Below, one piece after another: positions 1 to 6,791 of a stretch of 14,756 nucleotides of DNA. The translations under genes were made by a program, and so were the position numbers. This DNA is from Proteobacteria bacterium UBA2996 (GTDB lineage: Bacteria; Pseudomonadota; Gammaproteobacteria; Arenicellales; UBA868). Numbering within the stretch: position 1 is the stretch's first letter; every line of letters begins with the position of its first letter. The DNA lies in the NCBI GenBank assembly GCA_002346525.1, contig DDZY01000039.1, forward strand, positions 1-14,756, written 5' to 3'. Below the pieces are notes generated by a model. The model did not search any database, was not told where the DNA came from, and saw nothing but the letters and a program-made list of their open reading frames with translations.

Positions 1-1
1 G

Positions 2-466
2 TCAATCCCGTGGAGGAACAAAATCCCCCGCCCACATTCCTCTTTTGGCGGCTCTGGCTTTATCTTCTTCTGGAACGTATTGCTTGGAGTATTTGCGGTA
101 GGCAAGGGCTAAACCTTCATACACCAGCCTTGCATTAACGTTATAGCCATCAACAAAGCAATTGGCGATGAGCCCTCCATAACGGTCTTTGGCCTCCACG
201 ATACATCTGACTTCTTTGGTGTAAGTCCAGTTTCTTAAGGTTTCAGCAGCCTCATAGCCACAACGTCAGGTAATACCCGCTCCTTTTCCGGTTTGGTCAT
301 TTTCTGGAGTGTCTATGCCGTTAAGGCGAATCTTGTTATCACTGATGGTGATGTTGTCACCGTCTACAATTAACGCAGTGCCTAAGAGGTCAGCGCTGGC
401 AATACTGCTCGATGTCAAAGCCATCGCAACTGTGATTAGTTTCTTCACTCCCAACAGCCCACTCAT
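2..466 (-). pseudogene. thermonuclease-like secreted nuclease, interrupted by in-frame TGA
   Basis: Staphylococcal-nuclease (SNase/TNase) family protein of 154 codons. An N-terminal signal peptide (basic VKK then a hydrophobic run ending SIASA) would export it to the periplasm. The N-terminal half has GTALIVDGD and IRLNGIDTPE, which carry the Arg and Glu matching Arg35 and Glu43 of the staphylococcal enzyme. The C-terminal half has VEAKDRYGG, ALAYRKYSKQYV and the typical family ending KRGMWAGDFVPP. The two halves are in the same frame, separated only by a TGA at 268-266 (context GIT-stop-RCGYEAAE), where homologues usually have a sense codon such as Trp. In DRYGG, the second Gly sits where the catalytic Arg87 (DRYGR) belongs, so a second key residue is also lost. 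A GTG in the signal peptide (GTG AAG AAA) is an alternative start. Family assignment is secure; the inactive status is inferred from the stop plus the Arg-to-Gly change. Confidence 0.82.
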
Positions 467-538
467 ACCCTCTAACTATCTGCCCTCTCGACACAACACC
501 CTCGAATCCCACTCATAAATCCCCGCTGGCCTAAATGT

Positions 539-566
539 TTTATTGGGTCACACCCAGATATATACT
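539..566 (+). promoter_or_regulatory. possible sigma70-type promoter for the secreted peptidase gene
   Basis: A good -10 hexamer TATACT lies at 561-566, with a weak -35 (TTTATT, 539-544) 16 bp upstream. It is about 97 bp ahead of the ATG at 663. A short inverted repeat TGGGT-CAC-ACCCA lies within the spacer (about 543-555) and could be an operator or chance. Pattern match only. Confidence 0.25.
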
Positions 567-662
567 CGGACCCGAAAAAACCCTCCCAACATCAAAGAAG
601 CAAGATTTTGTCTCCAAGTTTTTCCACGGCTTCATGACATCCAAAGGGGTGCTACCAAAATC

Positions 663-1736
663 ATGAGGAGAATAATCTCTGTAACCTGGCCGTCACTAGT
701 ATTGACCGTATTATTCTCTGCAAGTTCGACTGCCGGTGCTCAAGGATTGAATGACTACGATTACTATAAACGGGTCTCACCCGGCAAAGAAAAACTCATC
801 CTGCCTGCCTATAGAGGCGTTCCGGCAAAGACGCGAGTTTTAATGAAGCGGGCGATCACGCAGTCATACAAAGCACTTGGGAAGCGCCCCATTGCAAACA
901 CCTACGCACTTTATTGGCATACGAAGAAATCCAACCTTCGGAAGGTTGCTAAAAAATGGTGCGCCGTCGCAGGTCGAAAAGGCCCTCACCTGAAGCGTTG
1001 CTTGACTGAAGGGGGCGGTTGGGATAAGGGTTTTAAGACTCCTAACATCGCGAGCGCTGTCTTTGAAACTGCTACCCGGAAAGGTTTGATGGAGTCCACT
1101 CAAGGCAATTGGAATGATTCAAACAAGAACTTTCACGCAAAAACTGCAGCTCACGAATATTTTCATGTCTACCAGACGATGATGCAACATTACTTTGAGA
1201 AGGAAGACAGAATCGGGATTCCAAAAAAACAAACCAAAGATGATATGCATTTGGGACCGGTTTGGATGGTCGAGGGTGGTGCAGACTACTTTGCCTACAA
1301 TGTGATGGGAAAACACAAATGGCGGGATTACGAGGAATGGATGGAAGAAATTCTTGGGGAGGCAAAGGATGAGATTTCTCGTGGCAAGAGGAAGGGAATA
1401 AAAGTGATTCTTAAAAACTACGCTACCGATGCGCAGATTGACAAAATGAAAGCTAAGGGATTCTATGCCCACTTCCAGTACGACGGCGGCGCTTGGGCAA
1501 TGGCTTATCTGCGTTATCTCACCGGAACCAACAAAGGCGTATTCACGAACTACTATAAAGATATTGCTGAACTCGAGCGTACCTGGCGAAAAAAAGGGAA
1601 GATTAATTACGGCTGGCGAAAGTCCTTCCAGAAAAACTTCCGTATGACGGTTGACCAGTTCTACACTAGGTTCAATAGATTTATGAAATGGCCCACGTCG
1701 CGGCAAATGAAAATCCTATCCCGCCCTTTGTCTTAA
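663..1736 (+). CDS. secreted HExxH zinc metallopeptidase-like protein
   Basis: A 357-residue exported protein, predicted to act in the periplasm or outside the cell. The ATG at 663 is preferred over an in-frame ATG at 543 because it begins directly with a signal peptide (MRRIIS, a hydrophobic stretch, cleavage probably after AGA at residue 26) and follows a purine-rich AAAGGGG about 13 bp upstream. Residues 164-168 read HEYFH, a zinc-binding HExxH. Residues 201-210 read WMVEGGADYF, giving Glu204 as the likely third ligand 36 residues later: the gluzincin (peptidase MA clan) arrangement. Cys100 and Cys113 could form a disulfide. The protein is Lys/Arg/Tyr-rich. I do not recognise the specific family, and the substrate is unknown. 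It has no obvious operon partner; the neighbour upstream is divergent and the next intact gene downstream is convergent. Confidence 0.8.
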   Translation: MRRIISVTWPSLVLTVLFSASSTAGAQGLNDYDYYKRVSPGKEKLILPAYRGVPAKTRVLMKRAITQSYKALGKRPIANTYALYWHTKKSNLRKVAKKWCAVAGRKGPHLKRCLTEGGGWDKGFKTPNIASAVFETATRKGLMESTQGNWNDSNKNFHAKTAAHEYFHVYQTMMQHYFEKEDRIGIPKKQTKDDMHLGPVWMVEGGADYFAYNVMGKHKWRDYEEWMEEILGEAKDEISRGKRKGIKVILKNYATDAQIDKMKAKGFYAHFQYDGGAWAMAYLRYLTGTNKGVFTNYYKDIAELERTWRKKGKINYGWRKSFQKNFRMTVDQFYTRFNRFMKWPTSRQMKILSRPLS

Positions 1737-1836
1737 GATATGAGATTCTAGGCTCCGTTGATTTATATCCCTAAATATCGTCCCGACTTAGCCGTTTGGC
1801 CGTATTCATCTCACACGAACTCGAGATATATTGATC

Positions 1837-1949
1837 ATGCTAGGGATAAGAATCAGTCTTCAATCGCAACTGCCTGTGCTCTATTGCTGTCAGGTTGTGC
1901 GTCTTTGCCCAACGTTGAGTACGGAATCTACGTCTCTCCCGATAAGTAG
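1837..1949 (+). pseudogene. lipoprotein signal-peptide remnant, probably truncated
   Basis: The reading frame that ends at 1949 encodes SSIATACALLLSGCASLPNV and a few more residues before a stop. ALLLSGC is a classic lipobox for a lipid-anchored outer-membrane lipoprotein. The frame has no ATG; its only upstream start is a TTG at 1758, far too early. An ATG at 1837 (codons M-L-G-I-R-I) lies in another frame and would join the lipobox frame if one base were shifted. With only about ten residues after the lipidated Cys, the mature protein is almost absent. The simplest reading is a frameshifted and truncated lipoprotein gene left between the peptidase and the convergent deaminase. A very small intact lipoprotein cannot be excluded. 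Confidence 0.4.
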
Positions 1950-1963
1950 CAGCATTGGCGCCG

Positions 1964-3022
1964 CTACATCTGTCGCTCCTCGCGAATGACATTACAAAAA
2001 CGATCAAAGTCCTGAAGGTAGGCAGCCTTTCGGTCATCAGCGAGCCACGCCGAAGCGAAACCATTGCGCATAAACCTGATCATAGTTTCCCACGACAAAT
2101 CTCCTGTACGCTGCGCCTCAGTCAGCGTCTGTGATAGCCAGCCTGTTCCGAACTGAGCTGGATCGTCACTATTAAGCGAGATTAAGACACCTCTTTTCAG
2201 AAGCGTCGTCATCATGACTAGATCATCAGGCGAAGTCTGTGACTGAAACGCATAACGCGTGGGGCATCCTGTCAGTGGAATGTTCTGGTCGACCAGTTGT
2301 TGAACAACGCTGTCGTCCTCAAGCGCATTCAGTCCATGATCTATCCGTTCTACGCCCAGGATCTCAATGCAGCCACGGATATGCTGAATGGAATTGGGGA
2401 TGTGGACGTCGCAGTGTGACGTAAGCCTATACCCGTCTTCTTTGGCGGCTAAGAAGACCCCAGCAAAGATATCGGGAAAGTTGGGGCGCTCCGGGTTATC
2501 GAGCCCAACTCCGGCGATCTGATCTTTATAGGGTCGAACTGCATCCAGGATATCAAGCGCTTCTTCAGCTGACCTATCCCTCTGAAAATTCATGATCCAT
2601 TGCGCCTCGACACCAAAATCTCGGGCGCCGGCCCGAGTTCCAGACTGCATGGCCTCAAGCTGTACCTCAATGCCAACGCCGTGGCGTAGGCCTACCTGGG
2701 GATCAAACATGATCTCAGCATAAACAATGTTTTCAGCCTGGCAGCGCTTTAGGTAGCCATAAGTCATGTCCTCATAATCCTGCCCCTGGCGCAGGACATT
2801 ACGACAAATATCCAAAGCCTCGATAAAACTGTCGAGGTTTTGTTTGGGGTCAGACTTACCTGTATTCTGACCGGATAGGATGTCTGCCGTAGACATGTAG
2901 GGCAGCACAATACCGTTGCGGTCGGCCATAGCGAGCAGCAGGTCCGCTTCAATCGTGCCCTCTATGTGCACATGCAGCTCTGCCTTAGGCATAGCGGCGA
3001 TGAATTGTGCGATCTCACTCAT
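1964..3022 (-). CDS. adenosine/adenine deaminase superfamily amidohydrolase with atypical active site
   Basis: A 352-residue cytoplasmic enzyme of the ADA-like metallo-dependent hydrolase family, expected to remove an exocyclic amino group from a purine or purine-like base. Visible landmarks are the metal motif HVHIEG (His17, His19), GVGLDNPE (171-178), SHCDV with His203, RIDHG with His229, and SLNSDDP with Asp286/Asp287, all in the family order and at normal length. The canonical HAGE motif, whose Glu is the proton shuttle, is here HCDV (203-206), so the Glu position is Val and an Asp lies one residue earlier. The substrate may therefore differ from adenosine, and the symbol add is withheld. 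Its ATG overlaps the stop of the upstream GNAT gene (ATGA), which implies translational coupling and a shared transcript. Superfamily certain, substrate unknown. Confidence 0.88.
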   Translation of the reverse strand: MSEIAQFIAAMPKAELHVHIEGTIEADLLLAMADRNGIVLPYMSTADILSGQNTGKSDPKQNLDSFIEALDICRNVLRQGQDYEDMTYGYLKRCQAENIVYAEIMFDPQVGLRHGVGIEVQLEAMQSGTRAGARDFGVEAQWIMNFQRDRSAEEALDILDAVRPYKDQIAGVGLDNPERPNFPDIFAGVFLAAKEDGYRLTSHCDVHIPNSIQHIRGCIEILGVERIDHGLNALEDDSVVQQLVDQNIPLTGCPTRYAFQSQTSPDDLVMMTTLLKRGVLISLNSDDPAQFGTGWLSQTLTEAQRTGDLSWETMIRFMRNGFASAWLADDRKAAYLQDFDRFCNVIREERQM

Positions 3023-3753
3023 ACCGGGTCACAAGGACCAGAATTAACTCCCGGTGCCAACGTGCTCATCACCCAGTGTGGTAACGTTTCGGCGCCTTCC
3101 GCATAGGGCAATGTCCACTCTTCCTCAAGGATGACTTCAAATCCAAGACGCTGGTAGAAGTTTGCCGCGCCCATGTTTTGGGTAGTAATCGTGACCAGAG
3201 CCCCGGCCGCCTCTGTCAGCAGCGCTTTCATCAATCTTGCCCCAATTCCACACCCCTTTTGATCGGGATGGACACCGACACCCCTAATCTCAAAAATACG
3301 TCCGTCGCCTGCAAGGGCAGCATGAGTTATGCCGCTCCAGGCGCGCTCATCGGAAATGATCGATTGTTTAACTAGTACGATGAGTCGCTGATGATACGAA
3401 GCGGGCACACCGGGCAGAAACGTCTCCATCTCCTCAGGGGTGATGGGTACTTCTCCGGCACCGGCAGCAATATCACCCCCATGAAGAGGATCCAAACACG
3501 CAAAGGCTGCTATCCGTCCATCCTCATCAGTGCACCAACGCAAAGCCTCAGATTTCCAGTTGCTCCTAAACTCCGCTGCAAAAACGGCTTCAAGAATCCT
3601 GTGTTGTTCTGAACAGCTTAAGCCTGGCGGCATGATGGAAGCGCCGCGCGGGGCGACCCCCATCCAGGCTCCCGCGAGAAGCTCAATTAACTCGGTCGTC
3701 TCATCCGGACCTGGACTCCCATAGTGCATCGTGATGGGAAAACTTTCAGCCAT
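3019..3753 (-). CDS. GNAT family N-acetyltransferase
   Basis: A 244-residue cytoplasmic acyl-CoA N-acyltransferase. The catalytic fold is in the C-terminal half: IRGVGVHPDQKGCGIGARLM (about 156-175) is the acetyl-CoA pyrophosphate loop (Q-K-G-C-G-I-G), and NMGAANFYQRLGFEVI (193-208) is the usual last motif. The N-terminal 120 residues are longer than in a minimal GNAT and lack motifs I recognise; they may shape the acceptor site. The acceptor is unknown. The start ATG at 3753 is fixed by an in-frame TAG just upstream and has only a weak ribosome site of its own. A short ORF with a strong site overlaps it (see 3746-3781). It is co-transcribed with the deaminase gene, whose start overlaps its stop codon, so the two may act on the same compound. 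Confidence 0.88.
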   Translation of the reverse strand: MAESFPITMHYGSPGPDETTELIELLAGAWMGVAPRGASIMPPGLSCSEQHRILEAVFAAEFRSNWKSEALRWCTDEDGRIAAFACLDPLHGGDIAAGAGEVPITPEEMETFLPGVPASYHQRLIVLVKQSIISDERAWSGITHAALAGDGRIFEIRGVGVHPDQKGCGIGARLMKALLTEAAGALVTITTQNMGAANFYQRLGFEVILEEEWTLPYAEGAETLPHWVMSTLAPGVNSGPCDPV

Positions 3754-3781
3754 AGTGGCCTACTGGTTGGCGACCATTCAT
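3746..3781 (-). promoter_or_regulatory. possible 11-codon leader minicistron overlapping the GNAT start
   Basis: On the minus strand a strong Shine-Dalgarno (AGGAGAGG, about 3793-3786) lies 4 to 6 bp before ATG 3781. That ATG opens an 11-residue ORF, MNGRQPVGHYG, whose TGA (3748-3746) lies 3 bp past the GNAT ATG. The GNAT gene itself has little ribosome-binding sequence. A translated leader delivering ribosomes to the overlapping start would explain this. It is inferred from sequence layout only; the leader has no amino-acid run that would suggest attenuation. Confidence 0.35.
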
Positions 3782-3846
3782 ATAGCCTCTCCTGCACACT
3801 TCTCTCACCTGACCGAATAAAGACTCATACCCTTTCTTATTAAGAC

Positions 3847-4161
3847 CTAGTTCTTAATGTAGGCATCTGGATAATTAGTGAAGTAGTCATCCGAGATAGG
3901 CGTCATGACGCCACTTTCAATCTCTGCTCCTGCCTCTCTACGCTTTTCGGTTAATTCATCATCATCGCGAAAGGCCTGGATCGCCTCCATATTTGGGAAC
4001 ATCATCACGACGTGAAGCTGGTCAGGATTCTCTCTCTCAGTCCCTGCGAAGAGAAACTTAATGCCATGCTCTTCCAACTTGCCATCCTGCTCATAGACCA
4101 TTTTTTGCCAGGTATCGAATCCTTTGGTAATTGTGATCTGTCCTTTTACTAGTATTGCCAT
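3847..4161 (-). CDS. small predicted dimeric alpha/beta-barrel protein
   Basis: A 104-residue cytoplasmic protein beginning MAILVKGQITITKGFDTWQK. The pattern of a short beta strand, FDTWQKMV helix, beta strand with FAGTERENPDQLHVVMMFPN, and a helix AIQAFRDDDELTEKRREAG resembles antibiotic-biosynthesis-monooxygenase-like (ABM/DUF3764-type) ferredoxin-fold dimers. I infer that fold from pattern only; no catalytic residues are evident and the function is unknown. The start ATG follows a good ribosome site (AAGGAAAA about 7 bp upstream). It lies upstream of the GNAT-deaminase pair on the same strand with a 93-bp gap, so it may or may not share that transcript. A second protein of this general type is encoded at 13681-13950. 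Confidence 0.7.
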   Translation of the reverse strand: MAILVKGQITITKGFDTWQKMVYEQDGKLEEHGIKFLFAGTERENPDQLHVVMMFPNMEAIQAFRDDDELTEKRREAGAEIESGVMTPISDDYFTNYPDAYIKN

Positions 4162-4295
4162 TTTATTTTCCTTGTTTGTTTATCTTTGTTTAAGGTTGCC
4201 TGAGTTTCATGAGTCATCAAAGACTACAGTGAAGGCCGAAGTGCGTCATACGACTTGCATCCGAGAATCCGTTATTCGGCGGGCTACTTCTGGAG

Positions 4296-4373
4296 CTAGA
4301 AGAGGTACAGCAGCAGTACGATCGCGAGACCCAAGCCCGTTACCCACAGCATTTGCTTATCACGGCTTCGCAT
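4296..4373 (-). CDS. 25-residue predicted membrane peptide
   Basis: A short ORF with a charged N-terminus (MRSRDKQ) followed by one hydrophobic segment (MLWVTGLGLAIVLLLYLF) ending at the stop codon, the layout of a single-pass small membrane protein. A GAGGAG sequence lies 11 bp before the ATG at 4373. It stands alone in an intergenic stretch between the alpha/beta-barrel gene (same strand) and the divergent MFS gene. No homologue is recognised. Support comes from the Shine-Dalgarno and the clean hydrophobic pattern; expression is unproven. Confidence 0.5.
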   Translation of the reverse strand: MRSRDKQMLWVTGLGLAIVLLLYLF

Positions 4374-4450
4374 ATCCGTAACCACTCCTCATTGCGAACG
4401 CAACAGATTCCATCCTAAGCAGAAGGGCCAGAACGAATGAACCGGGCATT

Positions 4451-4487
4451 TTGACAATTTTCAATTGTGGAATACCCCCCATATAGT
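4451..4487 (+). promoter_or_regulatory. palindrome overlapping a TTGACA box upstream of the MFS gene
   Basis: TTGACA (4451-4456) overlaps a perfect inverted repeat ACAATT-TTC-AATTGT (4454-4468). TATAGT (4482-4487) is -10-like, but the spacing of 25 bp from TTGACA is too long for a normal sigma70 promoter. The palindrome could be an operator in the 261-bp divergent region between the 25-residue peptide and the MFS gene. Nothing else in 4374-4634 is convincing. Confidence 0.25.
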
Positions 4488-4634
4488 TTTGTCGCACCTA
4501 GACTATCTCATCCATAATACTGATTCAAAGTCGTAGACGGAATAGCCTCTGGGTCAGGTCCTGACATTGCTAATTTATATTATTCCTCCTTCGCATCTTG
4601 AAGCTAATGACATCCTTCTGGCTCGCTTCCTGAT

Positions 4635-5801
4635 ATGAGCACGTTGAGTCGGCCAACCACATCGGCGTTCTTTGTTCTATTTACGCTTGAGCCGCTGTAT
4701 AGATCCATCATTGTGACCGTAGTGCCGCTGATGGCTCTGGAACGCTTCGGGTCAGCGAAGGATGTGAGTATCTTCTTTTTCGTACTCGGGATACTCGGCG
4801 TCGGGATGAGTCTCGCTGTGCCCTGGCTTGTCAGACATCTCTCCCGGCGCGGCACCTTCTGGCTTGGTGTTGGCGCTGGCGTGGCCAGCATGCTGCTTTT
4901 TATTCACAACGACCTGTGGTCTTTTTGCGCCGGCATGGCGCTGCATCTTTTTGCCGCTTCCTGCATTGATGTCACGCTTAACCTTTACTGGATGGAGCAC
5001 GTTCGGCGCCAGGACTTTGGTCGCATCGAACCCGTGCGCATGTTCTTCCTCGCATTCTCCTGGAGCATCGGACCGTTTTTAGGCGTCTACCTGCGCAATA
5101 CGATTGATCCCGCAGCACCCTTTCTCGTTGGAGCTCTCGTGATCATATTGCTCGGCAGCTTTTTTCTATACCGCCGCTTCTCTCACAGCCTGGTAACAGG
5201 CGAAAAACATAATCCTGTCACCAACCCGATTCGTTATTTACCGAGATTCTTCTCCCAGCCTCGCCTAACGCTGGCCTACCTGTTATGCGTGGTGCGTTCC
5301 GGATGGTGGACAATGTACTTCATATACGTACCGATCTTCTGCGTCACAGCGGGATTGGGAGAGACCATGGGTGGAGCGCTGGTATCGCTAGCGGTTAGCT
5401 TCGTAATGATGACACCTTTACTCCGCAGCACAATACAACGCTTTGGGATTCGGAGAGTGTTGTGGGTCGGCTATGCCGGCGCTGGATCAGTCACCATCGG
5501 CATCGGCGCTTTTATCGGCATTCCGAATGTAGCGGTGATACTCATTCTGCTGGCAGCCCTTTTCGCGGTGCTGTGCGATTCGATTGGAAATACACTCTTT
5601 TACCGTGCCGTAAGGTTCTATGAACGCTCTGCCATGGCCACCGTGTTCATGAGTTATCGGCCCATCTCGGCCCTGGCATTCCCCGGCGTCTATTCGGGGG
5701 TGCTCGCCATCTTCCCCCTACCCGCCGTATTTCTTCTGACCGGAGTCGGCATGCTGGCTACCAGCCTGATGACCCGCTTCATCCCCGCCCGGATGCGCTA
5801 A
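4635..5801 (+). CDS. MFS family transporter
   Basis: A 388-residue inner-membrane protein, almost entirely hydrophobic helices, consistent with about 12 transmembrane segments in two six-helix halves. VRHLSRRGTFWLGVG (about 66-80) occupies the place of the MFS loop 2-3 motif, and a basic central loop around 180-205 (YRRFSHSLVTGEKHNPVTNP) separates the halves. MFS carriers move small solutes with ion gradients; no residue pattern here identifies the substrate. The ATG at 4635 has no clear Shine-Dalgarno. No partner gene follows on the same strand. No intrinsic terminator with a T-tract is visible in the 182 bp downstream, only a 4-bp GGTC/GACC stem. Confidence 0.88.
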   Translation: MSTLSRPTTSAFFVLFTLEPLYRSIIVTVVPLMALERFGSAKDVSIFFFVLGILGVGMSLAVPWLVRHLSRRGTFWLGVGAGVASMLLFIHNDLWSFCAGMALHLFAASCIDVTLNLYWMEHVRRQDFGRIEPVRMFFLAFSWSIGPFLGVYLRNTIDPAAPFLVGALVIILLGSFFLYRRFSHSLVTGEKHNPVTNPIRYLPRFFSQPRLTLAYLLCVVRSGWWTMYFIYVPIFCVTAGLGETMGGALVSLAVSFVMMTPLLRSTIQRFGIRRVLWVGYAGAGSVTIGIGAFIGIPNVAVILILLAALFAVLCDSIGNTLFYRAVRFYERSAMATVFMSYRPISALAFPGVYSGVLAIFPLPAVFLLTGVGMLATSLMTRFIPARMR

Positions 5802-5983
5802 GGTCGCCGACCCGCAGCATCTCAGGTCTGCGATTGAGATTCTCAAGTTGTCCATCCGCGTTTACACTGACAGAGTCGAATAAATGTCTTGCGAATACTT
5901 CAGTGGGTGAATCCCGCAGATCCTGTGACACCTAAGCACCAAACAGGACCGACGTACAATCTGGCTTAGAAACAGCACTCTGT

Positions 5984-6268
5984 CTAGAGTTGTTCCCGTG
6001 CGTATTTGAGCAGCCTGATCAAGGCAGGTCGGATATCCTCTGCCTTCGCCAGAGGTTCCAGGAAAGCCACTCGGACTTCGGATACCCCATTCGACCCCTT
6101 CGCTGCCAAAGAAATACCGTTCCGGTCGAAATCCGTCATTTCAGCGGATAGGGCATCGGTGAGCCCCGCAAGGGCTTTCACATAGACCAGGTTGGCATCG
6201 GAATGATCGTCATTCATGTGTGCGATGACGCTATCTTTAACTTGATCGAGACTTTCTTCCAGGCTCAT
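5984..6268 (-). CDS. DUF2470 domain protein
   Basis: A 94-residue cytoplasmic protein made up of one DUF2470 domain. Diagnostic features are the N-terminal HMNDDHSDANLVYVKALAGL (about 17-36), MTDFDRNGISL (44-54) and the C-terminal VRVAFLEPLAKAEDIRPALI. This domain also forms the C-terminal part of HugZ/PNPOx-like heme-utilisation proteins, where the conserved histidines contribute to heme handling; whether the stand-alone form binds heme is not known to me. It is the last gene of the minus-strand run, 8 bp after the DUF1289 gene, so co-translation with that metal-type protein is likely. No terminator is obvious after it. Confidence 0.88.
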   Translation of the reverse strand: MSLEESLDQVKDSVIAHMNDDHSDANLVYVKALAGLTDALSAEMTDFDRNGISLAAKGSNGVSEVRVAFLEPLAKAEDIRPALIRLLKYAREQL

Positions 6269-6276
6269 ATCTGTCG

Positions 6277-6489
6277 CTAGAACGTCTTAAAGCTTACGCC
6301 AGAGGGCTCACTGATATCGCGGGTCGGCAGTTCCTGCATCACTGAAGCGCGCTTTTCATCGGAGTAGTCGTGCCAGTCAATGATTTCGTCCATATGGCGC
6401 TTACACCCTACGCAATAGTAGTGCTCGTTGTATTCGCACACACTCACACAAGGAGTTCTGACCCGCATATAGGAGTGTTGCTGGCTCAA
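6277..6489 (-). CDS. DUF1289 four-cysteine protein
   Basis: A 70-residue protein with the DUF1289 signature TPCVSVCEYNEHYYCVGCKR (12-31). Cys14, Cys18, Cys26 and Cys29 are spaced as metal ligands (zinc or iron-sulfur), followed by the usual DEIIDWHDYSDEKR helix. The family is small, cytoplasmic and of unknown function. The start is uncertain: TTG at 6489 has a GAGAG ribosome site, while the in-frame ATG at 6468 lies closer to the conserved domain but has no clear site. It sits 45 bp after the 46-residue membrane peptide gene and 8 bp before the DUF2470 gene, as part of one run of same-strand genes. Confidence 0.9.
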   Translation of the reverse strand: MSQQHSYMRVRTPCVSVCEYNEHYYCVGCKRHMDEIIDWHDYSDEKRASVMQELPTRDISEPSGVSFKTF

Positions 6490-6534
6490 TTTTGATCTCT
6501 CATGACTTGGGTCATCCCACGGTGGCTAAATAGT

Positions 6535-6675
6535 TCAATGATGATCCCGCAGATGGCGGATCTTGTTCTGGGTCCAGTAGAACGCCACCTTAGCCCAGTG
6601 ATTGCCTAGCGCGCACCCCATCGCCAGTCCAACCAAAAATGCGGCCAGCGCCCAGACCATAAAACTTATATCCAT
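6535..6675 (-). CDS. 46-residue predicted single-pass membrane protein
   Basis: Starts MDISFMVWALAAFLVGLAMG, a hydrophobic segment at about residues 5-23, followed by a basic and aromatic tail (HWAKVAFYWTQNKIRHLRDHH in part). The positive tail predicts a cytoplasmic C-terminus. The ATG at 6675 is 11 bp after the stop of the 33-residue membrane peptide, and the DUF1289 gene starts 45 bp after its stop. It has only a weak purine stretch (GAGTA) before the ATG, so translation may be coupled to the preceding ORF. The sense-like codon choice and packing make it a credible gene. No family is recognised. Confidence 0.68.
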   Translation of the reverse strand: MDISFMVWALAAFLVGLAMGCALGNHWAKVAFYWTQNKIRHLRDHH

Positions 6676-6686
6676 TACTCGATTGC

Positions 6687-6788
6687 TTATCCTATAAATA
6701 GTCGCAACGCGACGAATAGACCGATGGAAATGACCACTGCACCTACGACAAAACCAGGGCTTGAAAAAAATGAAGGCTTCTTACTCAT
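6687..6788 (-). CDS. 33-residue predicted membrane peptide
   Basis: The ORF begins MSKKPSFFSSPG and continues into one hydrophobic segment (FVVGAVVISIGLFVALRLFI, about 13-32). The charged N-terminus followed by a terminal membrane helix resembles small tail-type membrane proteins. The ATG at 6788 lies 3 bp after the TGA of the preceding 36-residue ORF, and its TAA is 11 bp from the next start. There is no clear Shine-Dalgarno, which fits coupling to the upstream ORF. Unknown function; evidence is reading frame, hydrophobicity and spacing. Confidence 0.6.
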   Translation of the reverse strand: MSKKPSFFSSPGFVVGAVVISIGLFVALRLFIG

Positions 6789-6791
6789 CTA

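Noticed and set aside
266..268. TGA in the thermonuclease gene as selenocysteine or a recoded codon
   Set aside because: Nuclease homologues have no Sec or redox Cys there, other genes in the window use TGA as a normal stop, and I did not look for a selenocysteine insertion structure; a nonsense mutation is simpler, especially with the catalytic Arg also lost.
1119..1706. Long minus-strand open frame opposite the peptidase gene
   Set aside because: It lies entirely within the HEYFH gene on the other strand and has no domain or plausible ribosome site; a shadow.
5802..5983. Terminator downstream of the MFS gene
   Set aside because: Only a 4-bp GGTC/GACC stem and no T-tract; not an intrinsic terminator.
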